This document shows, one piece after another, positions 8,280 through 20,429 of a DNA stretch of 64,000 bases (positions are counted from its first letter, which is position 1; each line of letters starts with the position of its first letter). Both the position numbers and the translations under genes were made by a program. The stretch covers positions 27,301 through 91,300 of the forward strand of contig DASVBY010000102.1 in NCBI GenBank assembly GCA_036381895.1. Direction: 5' to 3'. The notes under the pieces were generated by a model, which saw only the letters and a program-made list of their open reading frames with translations, did not search any database and had not been told where the DNA came from. Source of the DNA: JACQFZ01 sp036381895 (GTDB lineage: Bacteria > Pseudomonadota > Gammaproteobacteria > Acidiferrobacterales > Sulfurifustaceae).

Positions 8280-9629
8280 TCAGCGGCCCTGCAGGTGCTG
8301 CACTGCGAGGCGCTTGCCGCTCTCGACCGCGGGCTGGTCGAGAGGATTCACGCCGTACAGGAGACCCGCGTATACGGTGGCGCGCTGATAGAGATCGATC
8401 AGCTGCCCGAGCGTGTGCGCGTTCAGCACCGGCAGGTGAATGGTGAGGTTCGGATGGCCGTAGTCGGCGATCACCTGGCGCGTCGCGAGGAACTCGGCGG
8501 CGATGACGTCGTTGAGCGTCTTGCCCCGAAGATAAGGGAACGTCTGGGCATCGGCTTCCGCGAGCGGAATCGACACGGCGTGCGTCCAGCGCTCGAGCGC
8601 GATGAAGGTGAAGAACTTGTCGCGCGGCGACTCGAGGTACATCTGCAGCTGGCTGTGCTGGTCTACGGCGCCGAGCGCGATCACGGGCAGCGTGCCGGCG
8701 GTGCTGCCGTCCGGGCGGCGCTTACCGAGCGATTCCGCCCAGAGCTGACGATACCAGTCGCCGAAGAGCTTGAGCGCATTGACGTACGGCATGAGGATCG
8801 AGAGCCGTTTGCCGCGCTCGACGTCGAGCAGGTAGTAGAGCGCGGCGAGCTCGAGCGCAGGATTGCGACGCCAGTCACCGGTCTCGCAGCGCGCGGCGTT
8901 CGCCGCTGCCCCGTCGAGCAATGCCCGGATGTCGACGCCGACGGCCGCGAGCGGCAGCAGACCCACCGCCGTCAGCACCGAGTAGCGGCCCCCGACCCTC
9001 GGCGGCACCGGCAGCGCGCGCAGCCCTTCCTCGTTCGCCAGCCGGCGCAGCCAGCCCTGCGCGGGATCGGTGATGATCCACTGGTGCTCGCGCGCGCGGC
9101 TGCACCCGAGCCGGGCGTGCAGCCAGTCGCGGACGATGAGGTACTGCGTGGCGGTCTCGATCGTGCCGCCCGACTTGCTGATCGCCAGGACGGCGGTCCG
9201 GCCGGGATCGAGCGCGGCGAGCAGGTCGTGCATGTAGTCGGGGTCGATGTTGTCGAGGAAATGCAGCCTCGGTCCGGGCCGCTTGCGGTTTCCGTGGGCG
9301 AGCGCCTGCGCCGCGGCCATGGCGCCGAGGTTGCTCCCGCCGATGCCGATCAAGAGTACGTCTTCGAAGGCTGCAACCCGCGCCGCCTCGGCCTCGATCG
9401 CGGACACCTCGCTCCGCATGGCGTCGTGCAGATTGAGGCAGGCGTACTCCGCGTCGAGCCCGACGCGGCGGCGCTCGGTCAAGGTCGTGTGGGCCCCTTC
9501 GAGCTCGGGCGCGAGCGCCTCGAGGCGGCCGCGCTCGACACCTTCCGCTACCACGTCGGCGTACGCGGCGGCGGTCTCGACACGCAGCAGCGCGTCGCCG
9601 CCGGTACCGTTTGCGCTCGTCATGACCAT
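8280..9629 (-). CDS. pgi: Glucose-6-phosphate isomerase, short type
   Basis: This enzyme interconverts glucose 6-phosphate and fructose 6-phosphate. From ATG 9629 it has 449 residues, like Bacillus and Thermotoga Pgi and about 100 shorter than E. coli Pgi. Visible signatures are the IGIGGSNLGA substrate-binding block near the N-terminus, ISKSGGTIET (the first PGI signature), and a GVNPLDQPAVESGK C-terminal block corresponding to the second signature and its active-site Lys. Starts at 9623 and 9677 are also in frame, and none has a clear Shine-Dalgarno. The longer open frame upstream overlaps folD and was discarded. Confidence 0.93.
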   Translation of the reverse strand: MVMTSANGTGGDALLRVETAAAYADVVAEGVERGRLEALAPELEGAHTTLTERRRVGLDAEYACLNLHDAMRSEVSAIEAEAARVAAFEDVLLIGIGGSNLGAMAAAQALAHGNRKRPGPRLHFLDNIDPDYMHDLLAALDPGRTAVLAISKSGGTIETATQYLIVRDWLHARLGCSRAREHQWIITDPAQGWLRRLANEEGLRALPVPPRVGGRYSVLTAVGLLPLAAVGVDIRALLDGAAANAARCETGDWRRNPALELAALYYLLDVERGKRLSILMPYVNALKLFGDWYRQLWAESLGKRRPDGSTAGTLPVIALGAVDQHSQLQMYLESPRDKFFTFIALERWTHAVSIPLAEADAQTFPYLRGKTLNDVIAAEFLATRQVIADYGHPNLTIHLPVLNAHTLGQLIDLYQRATVYAGLLYGVNPLDQPAVESGKRLAVQHLQGR

Positions 9630-9682
9630 GTGCTCGCGATCGGCCCCCATCGCGTGGGGCGCCTTATCGTAGCACATGGCGC

Positions 9683-10537
9683 TCAGCGCCCTGCGCGCTC
9701 GGCGGCCTCGAGAGTGTTGAGGAGCAGTGTGGCGACGGTCATCGGGCCGACGCCGCCCGGCACCGGCGTGATCCAGCTCGCACGCTCGCGCGCCGCGTCG
9801 AACTCGACGTCGCCGACGGGCGGCTTGCCCGGCTGGCGGTTGAAGCCGATGTCGATCACGATCGCGCCCGGCTTGATCCAATCGCCCTTGATGAGCCCAG
9901 GTTTCCCGACGGCGACTACGAGGATATCCGCCCGCCGCACGTAGCCCGGAAGGTCGTGCGTGAAACGATGGCACACCGTCACCGTGCAGCCGGCGAGCAG
10001 CAGCTCGAGCGCCATCGGCCGGCCGACATGGTTGGATGCACCGACCACGACGGCGTCCTGACCGAGCAGCCGGACGCCGGTCGATTCGAGCAGCCGGATG
10101 ACGCCCCGCGGGGTGCACGAGCGCAGCACCGGGGCGCGCAGCGCGAGCCGCCCGACGTTGTACGGATGAAAGCCGTCGACGTCCTTGTGCGGGTCGATCC
10201 GCTCGATGATGGCATCCGGATCGATGTGCTCGGGCAGGGGCAGCTGTACCAGGATGCCGTCGACCTCGGGATCGGCGTTGAGCCGGTCGATCAGCGCGAG
10301 CAACTCGGCCTGCGACGTTGCGGCCGGAAGGTCGTGCGAGAACGATTTCATTCCGACGGCGACGCAGGCGCGGCGCTTGTTGCGCACGTAGCTCTGGGAC
10401 GCCGGATCGTCGCCCACCATGACAACGGCGAGGCCCGGCACGCGCTTGCCCTGCGCGACCCGCTCGGCCACGCGGGCGCGCAGCTCCGCATGGACCGTCT
10501 CGGCAATGGCCTTTCCGTCGATGATGCGCGCGCTCAC
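9683..10537 (-). CDS. folD: Bifunctional methylenetetrahydrofolate dehydrogenase / methenyl cyclohydrolase
   Basis: The protein interconverts 5,10-methylene-, methenyl- and 10-formyl-tetrahydrofolate using NADP. I chose GTG 10537, giving 284 residues beginning with the family start SARIIDGKAIAE; ATG 10567 would add ten residues and the longest frame runs into a tRNA-linked repeat. Key features are Lys in YVRNK (catalytic), ILVQLPLPEH, VGASNHVGRP in the NADP site, and the C-terminal signature TPVPGGVGPMT. It opens the folD-pgi-mtfA-rhomboid group, and upstream on the same strand are tRNA-Arg and a hairpin repeat. It supplies one-carbon units used by ThyA. Confidence 0.95.
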   Translation of the reverse strand: MSARIIDGKAIAETVHAELRARVAERVAQGKRVPGLAVVMVGDDPASQSYVRNKRRACVAVGMKSFSHDLPAATSQAELLALIDRLNADPEVDGILVQLPLPEHIDPDAIIERIDPHKDVDGFHPYNVGRLALRAPVLRSCTPRGVIRLLESTGVRLLGQDAVVVGASNHVGRPMALELLLAGCTVTVCHRFTHDLPGYVRRADILVVAVGKPGLIKGDWIKPGAIVIDIGFNRQPGKPPVGDVEFDAARERASWITPVPGGVGPMTVATLLLNTLEAAERAGR

Positions 10538-10595
10538 GCAGACACCCAGGAAACCAGGGGCGCGCATAATGGCACGCAGGCCGGGAGTTCGCCAA

Positions 10596-10834
10596 GGGCG
10601 AGGCGGAGTTTTCGCCGAGCCCTTGCCACGGACGGCAAGGCCGGGGCGAGTCGAAGGCGAGGTGTCGCGCCAGGGATGGCAGGAATGGCGCGCCCGACAG
10701 GGCGAGGCGGAGCTTTCGCGGACACACTTAACGTGTGTCCGCGCCGCCGAGCGCCTTGCCACGGACGGCAAGGCTGGGGCGAGTCGAAGGCGAGGCGTCG
10801 CGCCAGGGACGGCAGGAATGGCGCGCCCGACAGG
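10596..10834. repeat. Two-copy direct repeat ending in a copy of the tRNA-Arg 3' end
   Basis: Copy 1 is about 10596-10701 and copy 2 about 10700-10834. The best-matched cores (10614-10701 and 10746-10834) are nearly identical for about 88 bases. Each core ends with GCGCGCCCGACAGG, which in copy 2 is the acceptor and T-arm end of the real tRNA-Arg(TCT). Copy 1 therefore carries a detached tRNA 3' remnant. Copy 2 has an extra perfect hairpin (10717-10743). The unit lies immediately downstream of the tRNA in its transcription direction, reminiscent of the tRNA-end-containing repeats behind E. coli tyrT (rtT). Confidence 0.85.
10717..10743 (-). other. Perfect 11-bp stem-loop between tRNA-Arg and folD
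   Basis: The arms CGCGGACACAC and GTGTGTCCGCG flank a TTAAC loop. No T-run follows on either strand, so it is not a classical intrinsic terminator. It could be an RNA processing or stability element in a tRNA-Arg to folD transcript, or a Rho-assisted stop. Confidence 0.6.
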
Positions 10835-10895
10835 AATCGAACCTGTAACCGCCAGCTTAGAAGGCTGGTGCTCTATCCAATTGAGCTACGGGCGC
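10819..10895 (-). tRNA. tRNA-Arg (anticodon TCT)
   Basis: The 77-base gene on the minus strand folds into a full cloverleaf. Acceptor GCGCCCG pairs with CGGGCGC, the anticodon arm is CCAGC-CTTCTAA-GCTGG, the T arm is ACAGG-TTCGATT-CCTGT, the discriminator is G, and CCA is encoded. It decodes AGA and AGG. Its 3' end is duplicated in the repeat downstream. Confidence 0.97.
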
Positions 10896-11046
10896 GTGTA
10901 TGCGTTGCGCGGTCCACCTTCGTTCGGCCGTCCGAAGCGCCGATTCCGGTCTCCTGGCGTCGAAAGCGCTGCTCCGGTGGCCGCTTCGTCGCGGTTTCGG
11001 GTCGTACGATTCCGGCGAAGGACGGGTGGCGGGGTGGCTCGCAACA

Positions 11047-11075
11047 GGAGCGGTCAGGGGCGCCCCTCCGGCTCC
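11047..11075 (-). other. Long inverted repeat just behind tRNA-Pro
   Basis: GGAGC (11047-11051) pairs with GCTCC (11071-11075) around a 12-base perfect palindrome AGGGGCGCCCCT (11056-11067). On the minus strand the structure begins nine bases after the tRNA-Pro 3' end. There is no T-run. It may serve tRNA 3' processing or stop transcription before tRNA-Arg. The rest of the 10896-11083 spacer shows nothing recognisable. Confidence 0.4.
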
Positions 11076-11083
11076 TCACGACT

Positions 11084-11160
<77 letters not shown>

Positions 11161-11348
11161 GAAACTTCACCGAACTATACGCAGCCGTTCCGACGAGCGT
11201 CAACGAAGCGCTGAGCCGTGTTCCTCGGCAGCGGGCTGGCGGCGGCGTCGCAACCCGGCGCTTGCGGCAGTGCTCCGCCTCCGGCCCTGCCGCCATCCCG
11301 GCGCCGGCGCACTGGACCCGGAGACTAGGGACACGCGATTGTAGTAGG

Positions 11349-11354
11349 TATAAT
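11349..11354 (+). promoter_or_regulatory. -10 box of the tRNA-His promoter
   Basis: A perfect TATAAT is followed by a GC-rich discriminator (ACGCGCGCGAC) and mature tRNA-His starts 11 bases later, the layout of a stringently controlled stable-RNA promoter. No good -35 hexamer was found at 16-18 bases. Confidence 0.6.
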
Positions 11355-11365
11355 ACGCGCGCGAC

Positions 11366-11443
11366 GGTGAGCGTAGCTCAGCTGGTTAGAGTCCCGGATT
11401 GTGATTCCGGTTGTCGTGGGTTCGAATCCCATCGCTCACCCCA
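11366..11443 (+). tRNA. tRNA-His (anticodon GTG)
   Basis: This 78-base gene includes the histidine-specific extra G at position -1 (11366) facing C at the discriminator. The acceptor is GTGAGCG/CGCTCAC, the anticodon arm is CCGGA-TTGTGAT-TCCGG and CCA is encoded. A TATAAT stands just upstream. Confidence 0.97.
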
Positions 11444-11529
11444 GTTCAGGGACGAGGCGCGAGATACGAGGTACGAGGCCATTCCTGGGGTTGTCGTCCC
11501 TCGCCCCTTGTGCCTCGGCCTTCCAGTTT

Positions 11530-11605
<76 letters not shown>

Positions 11606-11715
11606 TCCTCTCTACGAGGTTCGGTGCCCACCTGCCGCTGCCCGTGCACGACGGCGGGCCGGCCTCGCGGCCGCCGCCCACCGAATCGTGATTTAATACC
11701 CCGGTGCACGAATCG

Positions 11716-11800
11716 GCGAATGTGGCGGAACTGGTAGACGCACCGGATTTAGGTTCCGGTGGGGCGACCCGTGGGAGTTCGAGTCTCCCCATTCGCACCA
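11716..11800 (+). tRNA. tRNA-Leu (anticodon TAG)
   Basis: This 85-base class II tRNA has acceptor GCGAATG/CATTCGC, anticodon arm CCGGA-TTTAGGT-TCCGG, a long variable arm and encoded CCA. It lies 65 bases before the tig start, so read-through from the tRNA promoter into tig is possible. Confidence 0.97.
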
Positions 11801-11865
11801 ATCCCCCGGCGGCCGCTCGCCCTCCGCGGCCGCTGCCATAGTTCGAAGAAAGGCGAGAAGTCATC

Positions 11866-13167
11866 ATGCAGGTATCCGTAGAAGCGACGAGCACCCTGGG
11901 ACGGCGCGTGAAGGTGGTGGTGTCGGCGGAGCAGTTCGAGCGGGAGTTCGCGAGCCGGCTGCAGCGATTCTCCCAGCGCCTGCGTATGCCCGGTTTCCGG
12001 CCGGGCAAAGTGCCGACCAAGGTGGTCGAGGCGCGCTACGGCGGGCAGCTGCTGGAGGAGGCGGCCGGGGAGCTGATTGAGCGCTCTCTGCGCGAGGCCA
12101 TCGGGTCGCACGATCTGCGGCCGGCGGGCGGTACCCGCATCCAGCACAAGCCGCTCGTGCGCGGGCAGGGGCTCGAATACACGGCGGAGTTCGAAGTCTA
12201 TCCGGAGATTCCGCGGCTCGATCTGAACGGAATCGAGATCGAGCGGCCGGTGCCCGAAGTCTCCGACGCCGACGTCGATCGCACGATCGAGAACATGCGC
12301 AAGGCCCGCGTCACCTGGAACGCGGTCGAGCGCCCGGCGCAGCGCGAGGACCGCGTGCTCGTCGATTTCGTCGCACGCGCCGGCGGCGAGGAAGTCCCGG
12401 GCGGCAAGGCTCAGAACCAGCCGGTCGTGCTCGGCGCGGGCTCGATGTTCACCGAGATCGAGGAAGGGCTGATCGGTGCCGCGCGCGGCGAGACGCGCAA
12501 GATCACCGTCAACTTCCCCGCCGAGACGCGCAACCCGGCGCTCGCCGGCAAGGCCGTGGAGTTCGACATTCGGGTGAACGAGGTGGCGGGGCCGGTGCTG
12601 CCGGCGCTCGACGAGGAGTTCGCCAAGGCGCTCGGCGTGAAGGAGGGCGGCGTCGAGAAGCTGCGCGAGGAGGTGCGCGCGAGCCTCGAGCGCGAGGCCA
12701 GCGAGCGCGCCCGCACCGTGCTGCGCCGCAACGTGCTCAAGGCGCTGCGCGAAGCGAACCAGTTCGAGATCCCGGCGAGCCTGATCGAGGCCGAGGTCGA
12801 GCGCATGAAGCGGCTCGGCGAGCAGGCGCGCGGCGGGGCAGCGGCGTCGCCCGAGCTCGAAGCGCTGTACCGCGAGCGGGCACGCGTGCGCGTGGCGCTG
12901 GGACTGATCCTCGCCGAAATCATCCGCAAGCGCGAGATCCGGCCGGATCGGGCGCGGGTGCGGGCACGCATCGAGCAGATGGCGCGGGACTACGAGCACC
13001 CCGAGAAGTTCATCGAGTGGTACTACGCGAGCCCCGAGCGGCTCGGCGAGGTCGAGTCGACGGTGCTCGAGGAGCAGGTCGTGGAACAGATGCTCGAGAC
13101 GGCCCAGGTGCGGGACCGTCCGGTGCCGTTCGCCGACCTGCTGCAAATGGATGTTTCAATCGAATGA
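11866..13167 (+). CDS. tig: Trigger factor, ribosome-bound chaperone and prolyl isomerase
   Basis: The 433-residue length is normal. The N-terminal ribosome-binding domain carries the signature GFRPGKVP (about 44-51), followed by the FKBP-type isomerase domain (about 150-245) and a long helical C-terminal chaperone domain. An AAAGGCGAG Shine-Dalgarno precedes the ATG. It binds nascent chains at the exit tunnel. The gene leads a tig-clpP-clpX-lon-ppiD protein-quality block in the order seen in most proteobacteria. Only 18 bases separate its stop from the preferred clpP ATG. Confidence 0.98.
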   Translation: MQVSVEATSTLGRRVKVVVSAEQFEREFASRLQRFSQRLRMPGFRPGKVPTKVVEARYGGQLLEEAAGELIERSLREAIGSHDLRPAGGTRIQHKPLVRGQGLEYTAEFEVYPEIPRLDLNGIEIERPVPEVSDADVDRTIENMRKARVTWNAVERPAQREDRVLVDFVARAGGEEVPGGKAQNQPVVLGAGSMFTEIEEGLIGAARGETRKITVNFPAETRNPALAGKAVEFDIRVNEVAGPVLPALDEEFAKALGVKEGGVEKLREEVRASLEREASERARTVLRRNVLKALREANQFEIPASLIEAEVERMKRLGEQARGGAAASPELEALYRERARVRVALGLILAEIIRKREIRPDRARVRARIEQMARDYEHPEKFIEWYYASPERLGEVESTVLEEQVVEQMLETAQVRDRPVPFADLLQMDVSIE

Positions 13168-13185
13168 GATGTGTATAGTAAAAGT

Positions 13186-13821
13186 ATGAATCCGACCGAT
13201 TACGTCAAGCATCAGGGCGCGCCGGAGCCGCGCGCGCTGGGACTGATTCCGATGGTCATCGAGACCACCGGCCGGGGCGAGCGCGCCTACGACATCTACT
13301 CGCGGATGCTGAAGGAGCGGGTGGTGTTCATGGTCGGCCCGGTCGAAGACCACATGGCGAACCTCATCGTCGCGCAGCTCCTGTTCCTCGAGTCGGAGAA
13401 TCCGGACAAGGATATCCACCTGTACATCAACTCGCCGGGCGGCGCGGTGAATGCGGGTCTCGCCATCTACGACACCATGCAGTTCATCAAGCCCGACGTG
13501 AGCACCGTGTGTGTCGGCCAGGCGGCGAGCATGGGCGCGCTCATCCTTGCGGGCGGCGCGAAGGGCAAGCGCTTCGCGCTGCCGCACGCCCGCATGATGG
13601 TGCATCAGCCGATGGGCGGCTTTCAGGGGCCGGCGTCCGACATCGACATCCACGCGCGCGAGATCCTGCGCGTGCGCGAACGGCTGAACCAGATCCTGGT
13701 CAAACATACCGGCCGCACGATCGAGCAGATCCGCGAAGACACCGACCGCGATTACTTCATGGAAGGCCCGGAGGCGGTGCAGTACGGGCTGATCGACAGC
13801 GTGATCGAGAAACGCGCGTAG
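13186..13821 (+). CDS. clpP: ATP-dependent Clp protease, proteolytic subunit
   Basis: From ATG 13186 the protein has 211 residues; GTG 13171 would add five residues and is possible. The serine-protease triad is visible: Ser115 in GQAASMGA, His140 in ARMMVHQPMGG and Asp189 in DTDRDYFM. It forms the double-heptamer peptidase chamber fed by ClpX, whose gene follows 118 bases later. The N-terminal ten or so residues before the conserved PMVIE are likely a cleaved propeptide, as in E. coli. Confidence 0.97.
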   Translation: MNPTDYVKHQGAPEPRALGLIPMVIETTGRGERAYDIYSRMLKERVVFMVGPVEDHMANLIVAQLLFLESENPDKDIHLYINSPGGAVNAGLAIYDTMQFIKPDVSTVCVGQAASMGALILAGGAKGKRFALPHARMMVHQPMGGFQGPASDIDIHAREILRVRERLNQILVKHTGRTIEQIREDTDRDYFMEGPEAVQYGLIDSVIEKRA

Positions 13822-13844
13822 TGTGGGGATAGCGCCGGGTGCTG

Positions 13845-13853
13845 TGCTATATA
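13845..13853 (+). promoter_or_regulatory. Possible extended -10 promoter for clpX
   Basis: TGC directly followed by TATATA (13848-13853) fits an extended -10 (TGnTATAAT-like). No -35 match lies upstream. It sits in the 118-base clpP-clpX gap, about 80 bases before the clpX ATG, and would allow clpX expression separate from clpP. Confidence 0.35.
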
Positions 13854-13939
13854 AGACGATAAGACGGTAAGCGGACTACCCTTGCATATGGCGTCCGGAC
13901 GCGGCATCTTTGCTCCGAATATGCACGAGGTTCAACAGG

Positions 13940-15238
<1,299 letters not shown>

Positions 15239-15263
15239 GCGCGGCGACTTCCGAATGCGCACG

Positions 15264-15288
15264 CCCCGCCTAGCGCGGGGTTTTTTTT
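15264..15288 (+). terminator. Intrinsic terminator after clpX
   Basis: CCCCGC and GCGGGG form a six-pair stem around CTAGC, followed directly by eight T residues. It begins 25 bases after the clpX stop and separates clpX from lon. It is the clearest intrinsic terminator in the window. Confidence 0.92.
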
Positions 15289-15447
15289 GCCCGCCGCAGC
15301 GGCTACCCGCCGCCGCGGCGTTCGTCGCGTGCGGCGGCGCGCTCGTCACCGGCGGCGCCGCAAGGTTGCATTGGTCCTACTTTGGTTCCACACTTTAACT
15401 ACTTCCCCCACTCTGCTGTTGCCCCAACAGAGCGAGCTAACCCACAG

Positions 15448-17877
<2,430 letters not shown>

Positions 17878-18058
17878 GGCGTCCGAAGAGAAGCGCAGGT
17901 GCTCGGGGGAACGGATTGCGAGCGCTCTCGCCGCGTCGTGCGATACCCATAAGGGCGGCCAACCGCCGCATCGACGCTGGCAAAGCCCGGAAGGATGTCT
18001 TAAACTAGCGCGCCTTTGTGGGGGCTAAGGTTCCCCAGCGCGCGTTCGGACTTGCAAC

Positions 18059-18133
18059 GGGTGCTTAGCTCAGCGGTAGAGCGTCGCCCTTACAAGGCGA
18101 ATGTCGGGGGTTCGAACCCCTCAGCACCCACCA
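18059..18133 (+). tRNA. tRNA-Val (anticodon TAC)
   Basis: The 75-base cloverleaf has acceptor GGGTGCT/AGCACCC, anticodon arm TCGCC-CTTACAA-GGCGA, discriminator A and encoded CCA. About 50 bases upstream TAAACT (18002-18007) with a GC-rich discriminator could be its -10 box, with only a poor -35. It lies 181 bases after lon. Confidence 0.97.
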
Positions 18134-18177
18134 AGACAGCCGTTTCCTCGTTCTCGGGGGAGACGAGCGCGAAATCG

Positions 18178-18254
18178 GGAGCGGTAGTTCAGTCGGTTAG
18201 AATACCGGCCTGTCACGCCGGGGGTCGCGGGTTCGAGTCCCGTCCGCTCCGCCA
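18178..18254 (+). tRNA. tRNA-Asp (anticodon GTC)
   Basis: The 77-base cloverleaf has acceptor GGAGCGG/CCGCTCC, anticodon arm CCGGC-CTGTCAC-GCCGG, discriminator G and encoded CCA. It follows tRNA-Val by 44 bases and is probably part of the same transcript. Confidence 0.97.
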
Positions 18255-18278
18255 TCTTCCTTCACGGCAGACATGCGG

Positions 18279-18304
18279 GCCCGGCATCCGAGCGGATGCC
18301 GGGC
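18279..18304 (+). terminator. Perfect 11-bp hairpin behind tRNA-Asp
   Basis: GCCCGGCATCC and GGATGCCGGGC pair perfectly around a GAGC loop, 24 bases after tRNA-Asp. It is followed by GCTTC rather than a T-run, so termination would be weak or Rho-assisted. The rest of the gap to ppiD (18305-18462) shows only the ppiD ribosome-binding site. Confidence 0.55.
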
Positions 18305-18462
18305 GCTTCACCGTCGCGCCCGGTTCGCGTTGGAGTCGTTCCGGCGGAGCGCCTAGAATGGGGCGCCCTGCCCACTGACGAGGCGGTACGGCGCCGGACG
18401 GACCGGGCGTTCCGCGCCCCGCCGCTCATGAAGAAGATGCACCAGCGTTCGTTGAGGTAGCC

Positions 18463-20346
18463 GTGCTCACGAAGATCCGCGAAAGAATCCAGGGCATCAT
18501 CGCCAGCATCATTCTCATCCTGCTCGCCATTCCGTTCATCCTCTGGGGTATCGGATCCTACTTCGAGGGCGGGGCCGATCCGGCGGTGGCCGAAGTGAAC
18601 GGGATCGAGATCACTCAGCAGATGTTCTACCAGCGCCTGGAGCAGGTGCGTCAGATGAACCCGCAGGCGGCGGAAACCCGCGCGCTCAAGGAACTGGTGC
18701 TCGACGGCATGATCGACGAGACGCTCGCGTTGGAACACGCGCGCGACCAGGGGTACCGGACGAGCGACGCCCAGCTCCTGCGCGTCATCCAGGAGCTGCC
18801 GTATTTCCAGCGCGACGGGCGCTTCGACCCCGCGCTCTACGAGGGGCTCCTGCGCCAGCAGGGGATGCGCCCGGCGGAGTTCGAGGCGCAGCTCCGTAAC
18901 GAGTTCATCGCGCTGCAGGTGCAGCGCGGCTTGACAGAGAGCGCTTTCGTCACCGATGCCGAGGTGGCCGCCGCGCTCAAGCTGCTGCGCCAGGAGCGGC
19001 GCGTCTCCTACGCACTCATCAAGCCCGAAGCCTTCCTGGCCGGGATCGCGGTGGGCGCGCAGGAGATCGAGGACTACTACCGTGCGCACCCGGACCGGTT
19101 CCGTACCCAGGAGAGCGTACAGGTGGAATACATCGCGCTGCGCGCGCGCGATATCGCCCGGCAGATCGAGCCGACCGAGGAGGAGCTGCAACAGGCCTAC
19201 GCGGCGGAATCGGCCCGCTACGTGACACCGGAGCGGCGCCGCGCGAGCCACATCCTGATCGAAGTGCCTGCGGGCGCCGACGCGACTGCGGTCGAGGCGG
19301 CGCGCACGAAGGCGGAAGACCTGCTGAAGCAGCTGCGCAACGGCGCGGATTTCGCGGCGCTGGCGAAGCAGCATTCGAACGACATCGCTTCCGCGGCCAA
19401 AGGCGGCGATCTCGGAAACGTGGGGCGGGGCGTTCTGCCCGCGGAGCTCGAGAAGGCGGTATACGCCCTGAAGCCGGGGGGCATCAGCGACGTGGTTCGC
19501 ACCGAATACGGGTTTCACATCGCCAAGCTCACCGAGCACGAACCGGAGAAGCGCCGCAGCTTCGGATCGGTGAAAGAGGAGCTGCGCGACATCGTGCGCG
19601 CGCGCAAGGGCGAGGAGCGTTTCTTCGAGATGGCCGAGCGTCTGCGCAACCTCGTGTACGAGCACCCGGACACCCTCGAGATCGCCGCCAAGGAGCTCGG
19701 GCTCAAAGTCGAAAAAAGCGGCTGGTTCACCCGCGCCGGCGGCGAAGGCATCGCGGCGCAGCCGCGGATCGTCGAGGCTGCGTTCGAGCCGGAAGTGCTG
19801 AACCGTGAGCGCAACAGCGACGCAATCGAAGTGGACCAGGAAACGCTGGTCGCCGTGCGCGTCGTGGACCACCGGCCGTCGGTCGTGCGGCCGCTCGAGG
19901 AGGTTCGCGGGGACATCGAGCGCATACTCAAGGAGCAGCGGGCGCGCGAGCAGGCGCGGGCCACGGCGCAGGAGTGGGCGCAGGCCGTGGAAGGCGGCAG
20001 GCGGCTCGCCGAGCTCGCGCGCGGCCGGCCGGGTGTGACGCTCGAGACGAAGACCATCACGCGCGAGAAGCCGGACGGCGTCGATGCGCGCCTCGCCGAT
20101 GCGCTCTTCGCCGCCGCGAAGCCGGACGGCAAGGCCGTCGTGGGCCAGGTGGACCTCGGTGCGAACGGCGCGGCGGTGTACGTACTCGAGGCGGTCAAGG
20201 ACGGCGACCCGGCGAGCGCGGACGAGGCCCTGAAGGCACGGGTGCGCCAGCAGTTGCTCGCGCGCCGCGGCGCGGACTACTACCTGAGCTACCGCCGCGG
20301 GCTGCGGCAGTCGGCCGACGTCGACATCAACGCGGAGCTGCTCTAG
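18463..20346 (+). CDS. ppiD: Membrane-anchored periplasmic folding factor PpiD (SurA/parvulin family)
   Basis: The 627-residue protein starts at GTG 18463 behind TGAGGTAG. One N-terminal membrane anchor (about 12-34, ASIILILLAIPFILWGIGSY) is followed by a SurA-like chaperone domain (about 35-190), one parvulin domain (about 258-365, with ASHILIEV and the conserved EYGFHI end) and a helical C-terminal domain. It is held in the inner membrane near the Sec translocon and helps exported proteins fold. Position after lon is conserved in gammaproteobacteria, but hupB, usually between them, is absent here. Confidence 0.95.
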   Translation: MLTKIRERIQGIIASIILILLAIPFILWGIGSYFEGGADPAVAEVNGIEITQQMFYQRLEQVRQMNPQAAETRALKELVLDGMIDETLALEHARDQGYRTSDAQLLRVIQELPYFQRDGRFDPALYEGLLRQQGMRPAEFEAQLRNEFIALQVQRGLTESAFVTDAEVAAALKLLRQERRVSYALIKPEAFLAGIAVGAQEIEDYYRAHPDRFRTQESVQVEYIALRARDIARQIEPTEEELQQAYAAESARYVTPERRRASHILIEVPAGADATAVEAARTKAEDLLKQLRNGADFAALAKQHSNDIASAAKGGDLGNVGRGVLPAELEKAVYALKPGGISDVVRTEYGFHIAKLTEHEPEKRRSFGSVKEELRDIVRARKGEERFFEMAERLRNLVYEHPDTLEIAAKELGLKVEKSGWFTRAGGEGIAAQPRIVEAAFEPEVLNRERNSDAIEVDQETLVAVRVVDHRPSVVRPLEEVRGDIERILKEQRAREQARATAQEWAQAVEGGRRLAELARGRPGVTLETKTITREKPDGVDARLADALFAAAKPDGKAVVGQVDLGANGAAVYVLEAVKDGDPASADEALKARVRQQLLARRGADYYLSYRRGLRQSADVDINAELL

Positions 20347-20429
20347 CGGTCGCGGGGAAATCCGCGCTCGAGCTTCCGTGGCCGGCGCGCCTCTCCGCCG
20401 CCCTCGACGGTTCGTTCCTCGACGAACGC

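Noticed and set aside
9630..10727. Upstream extension of pgi in its own frame
   Set aside because: It would overlap all of folD, and Pgi homologues of this type have about 450 residues.
10689..10834. The duplicated tRNA-Arg end as attL/attR of an integrated element
   Set aside because: The copies are about 132 bases apart with no integrase or cargo, too short for an island; a local duplication fits better.
15289..15447. A sigma-32 heat-shock promoter for lon
   Set aside because: No CTTGAA/CCCCAT pair at acceptable spacing was found; only partial matches.
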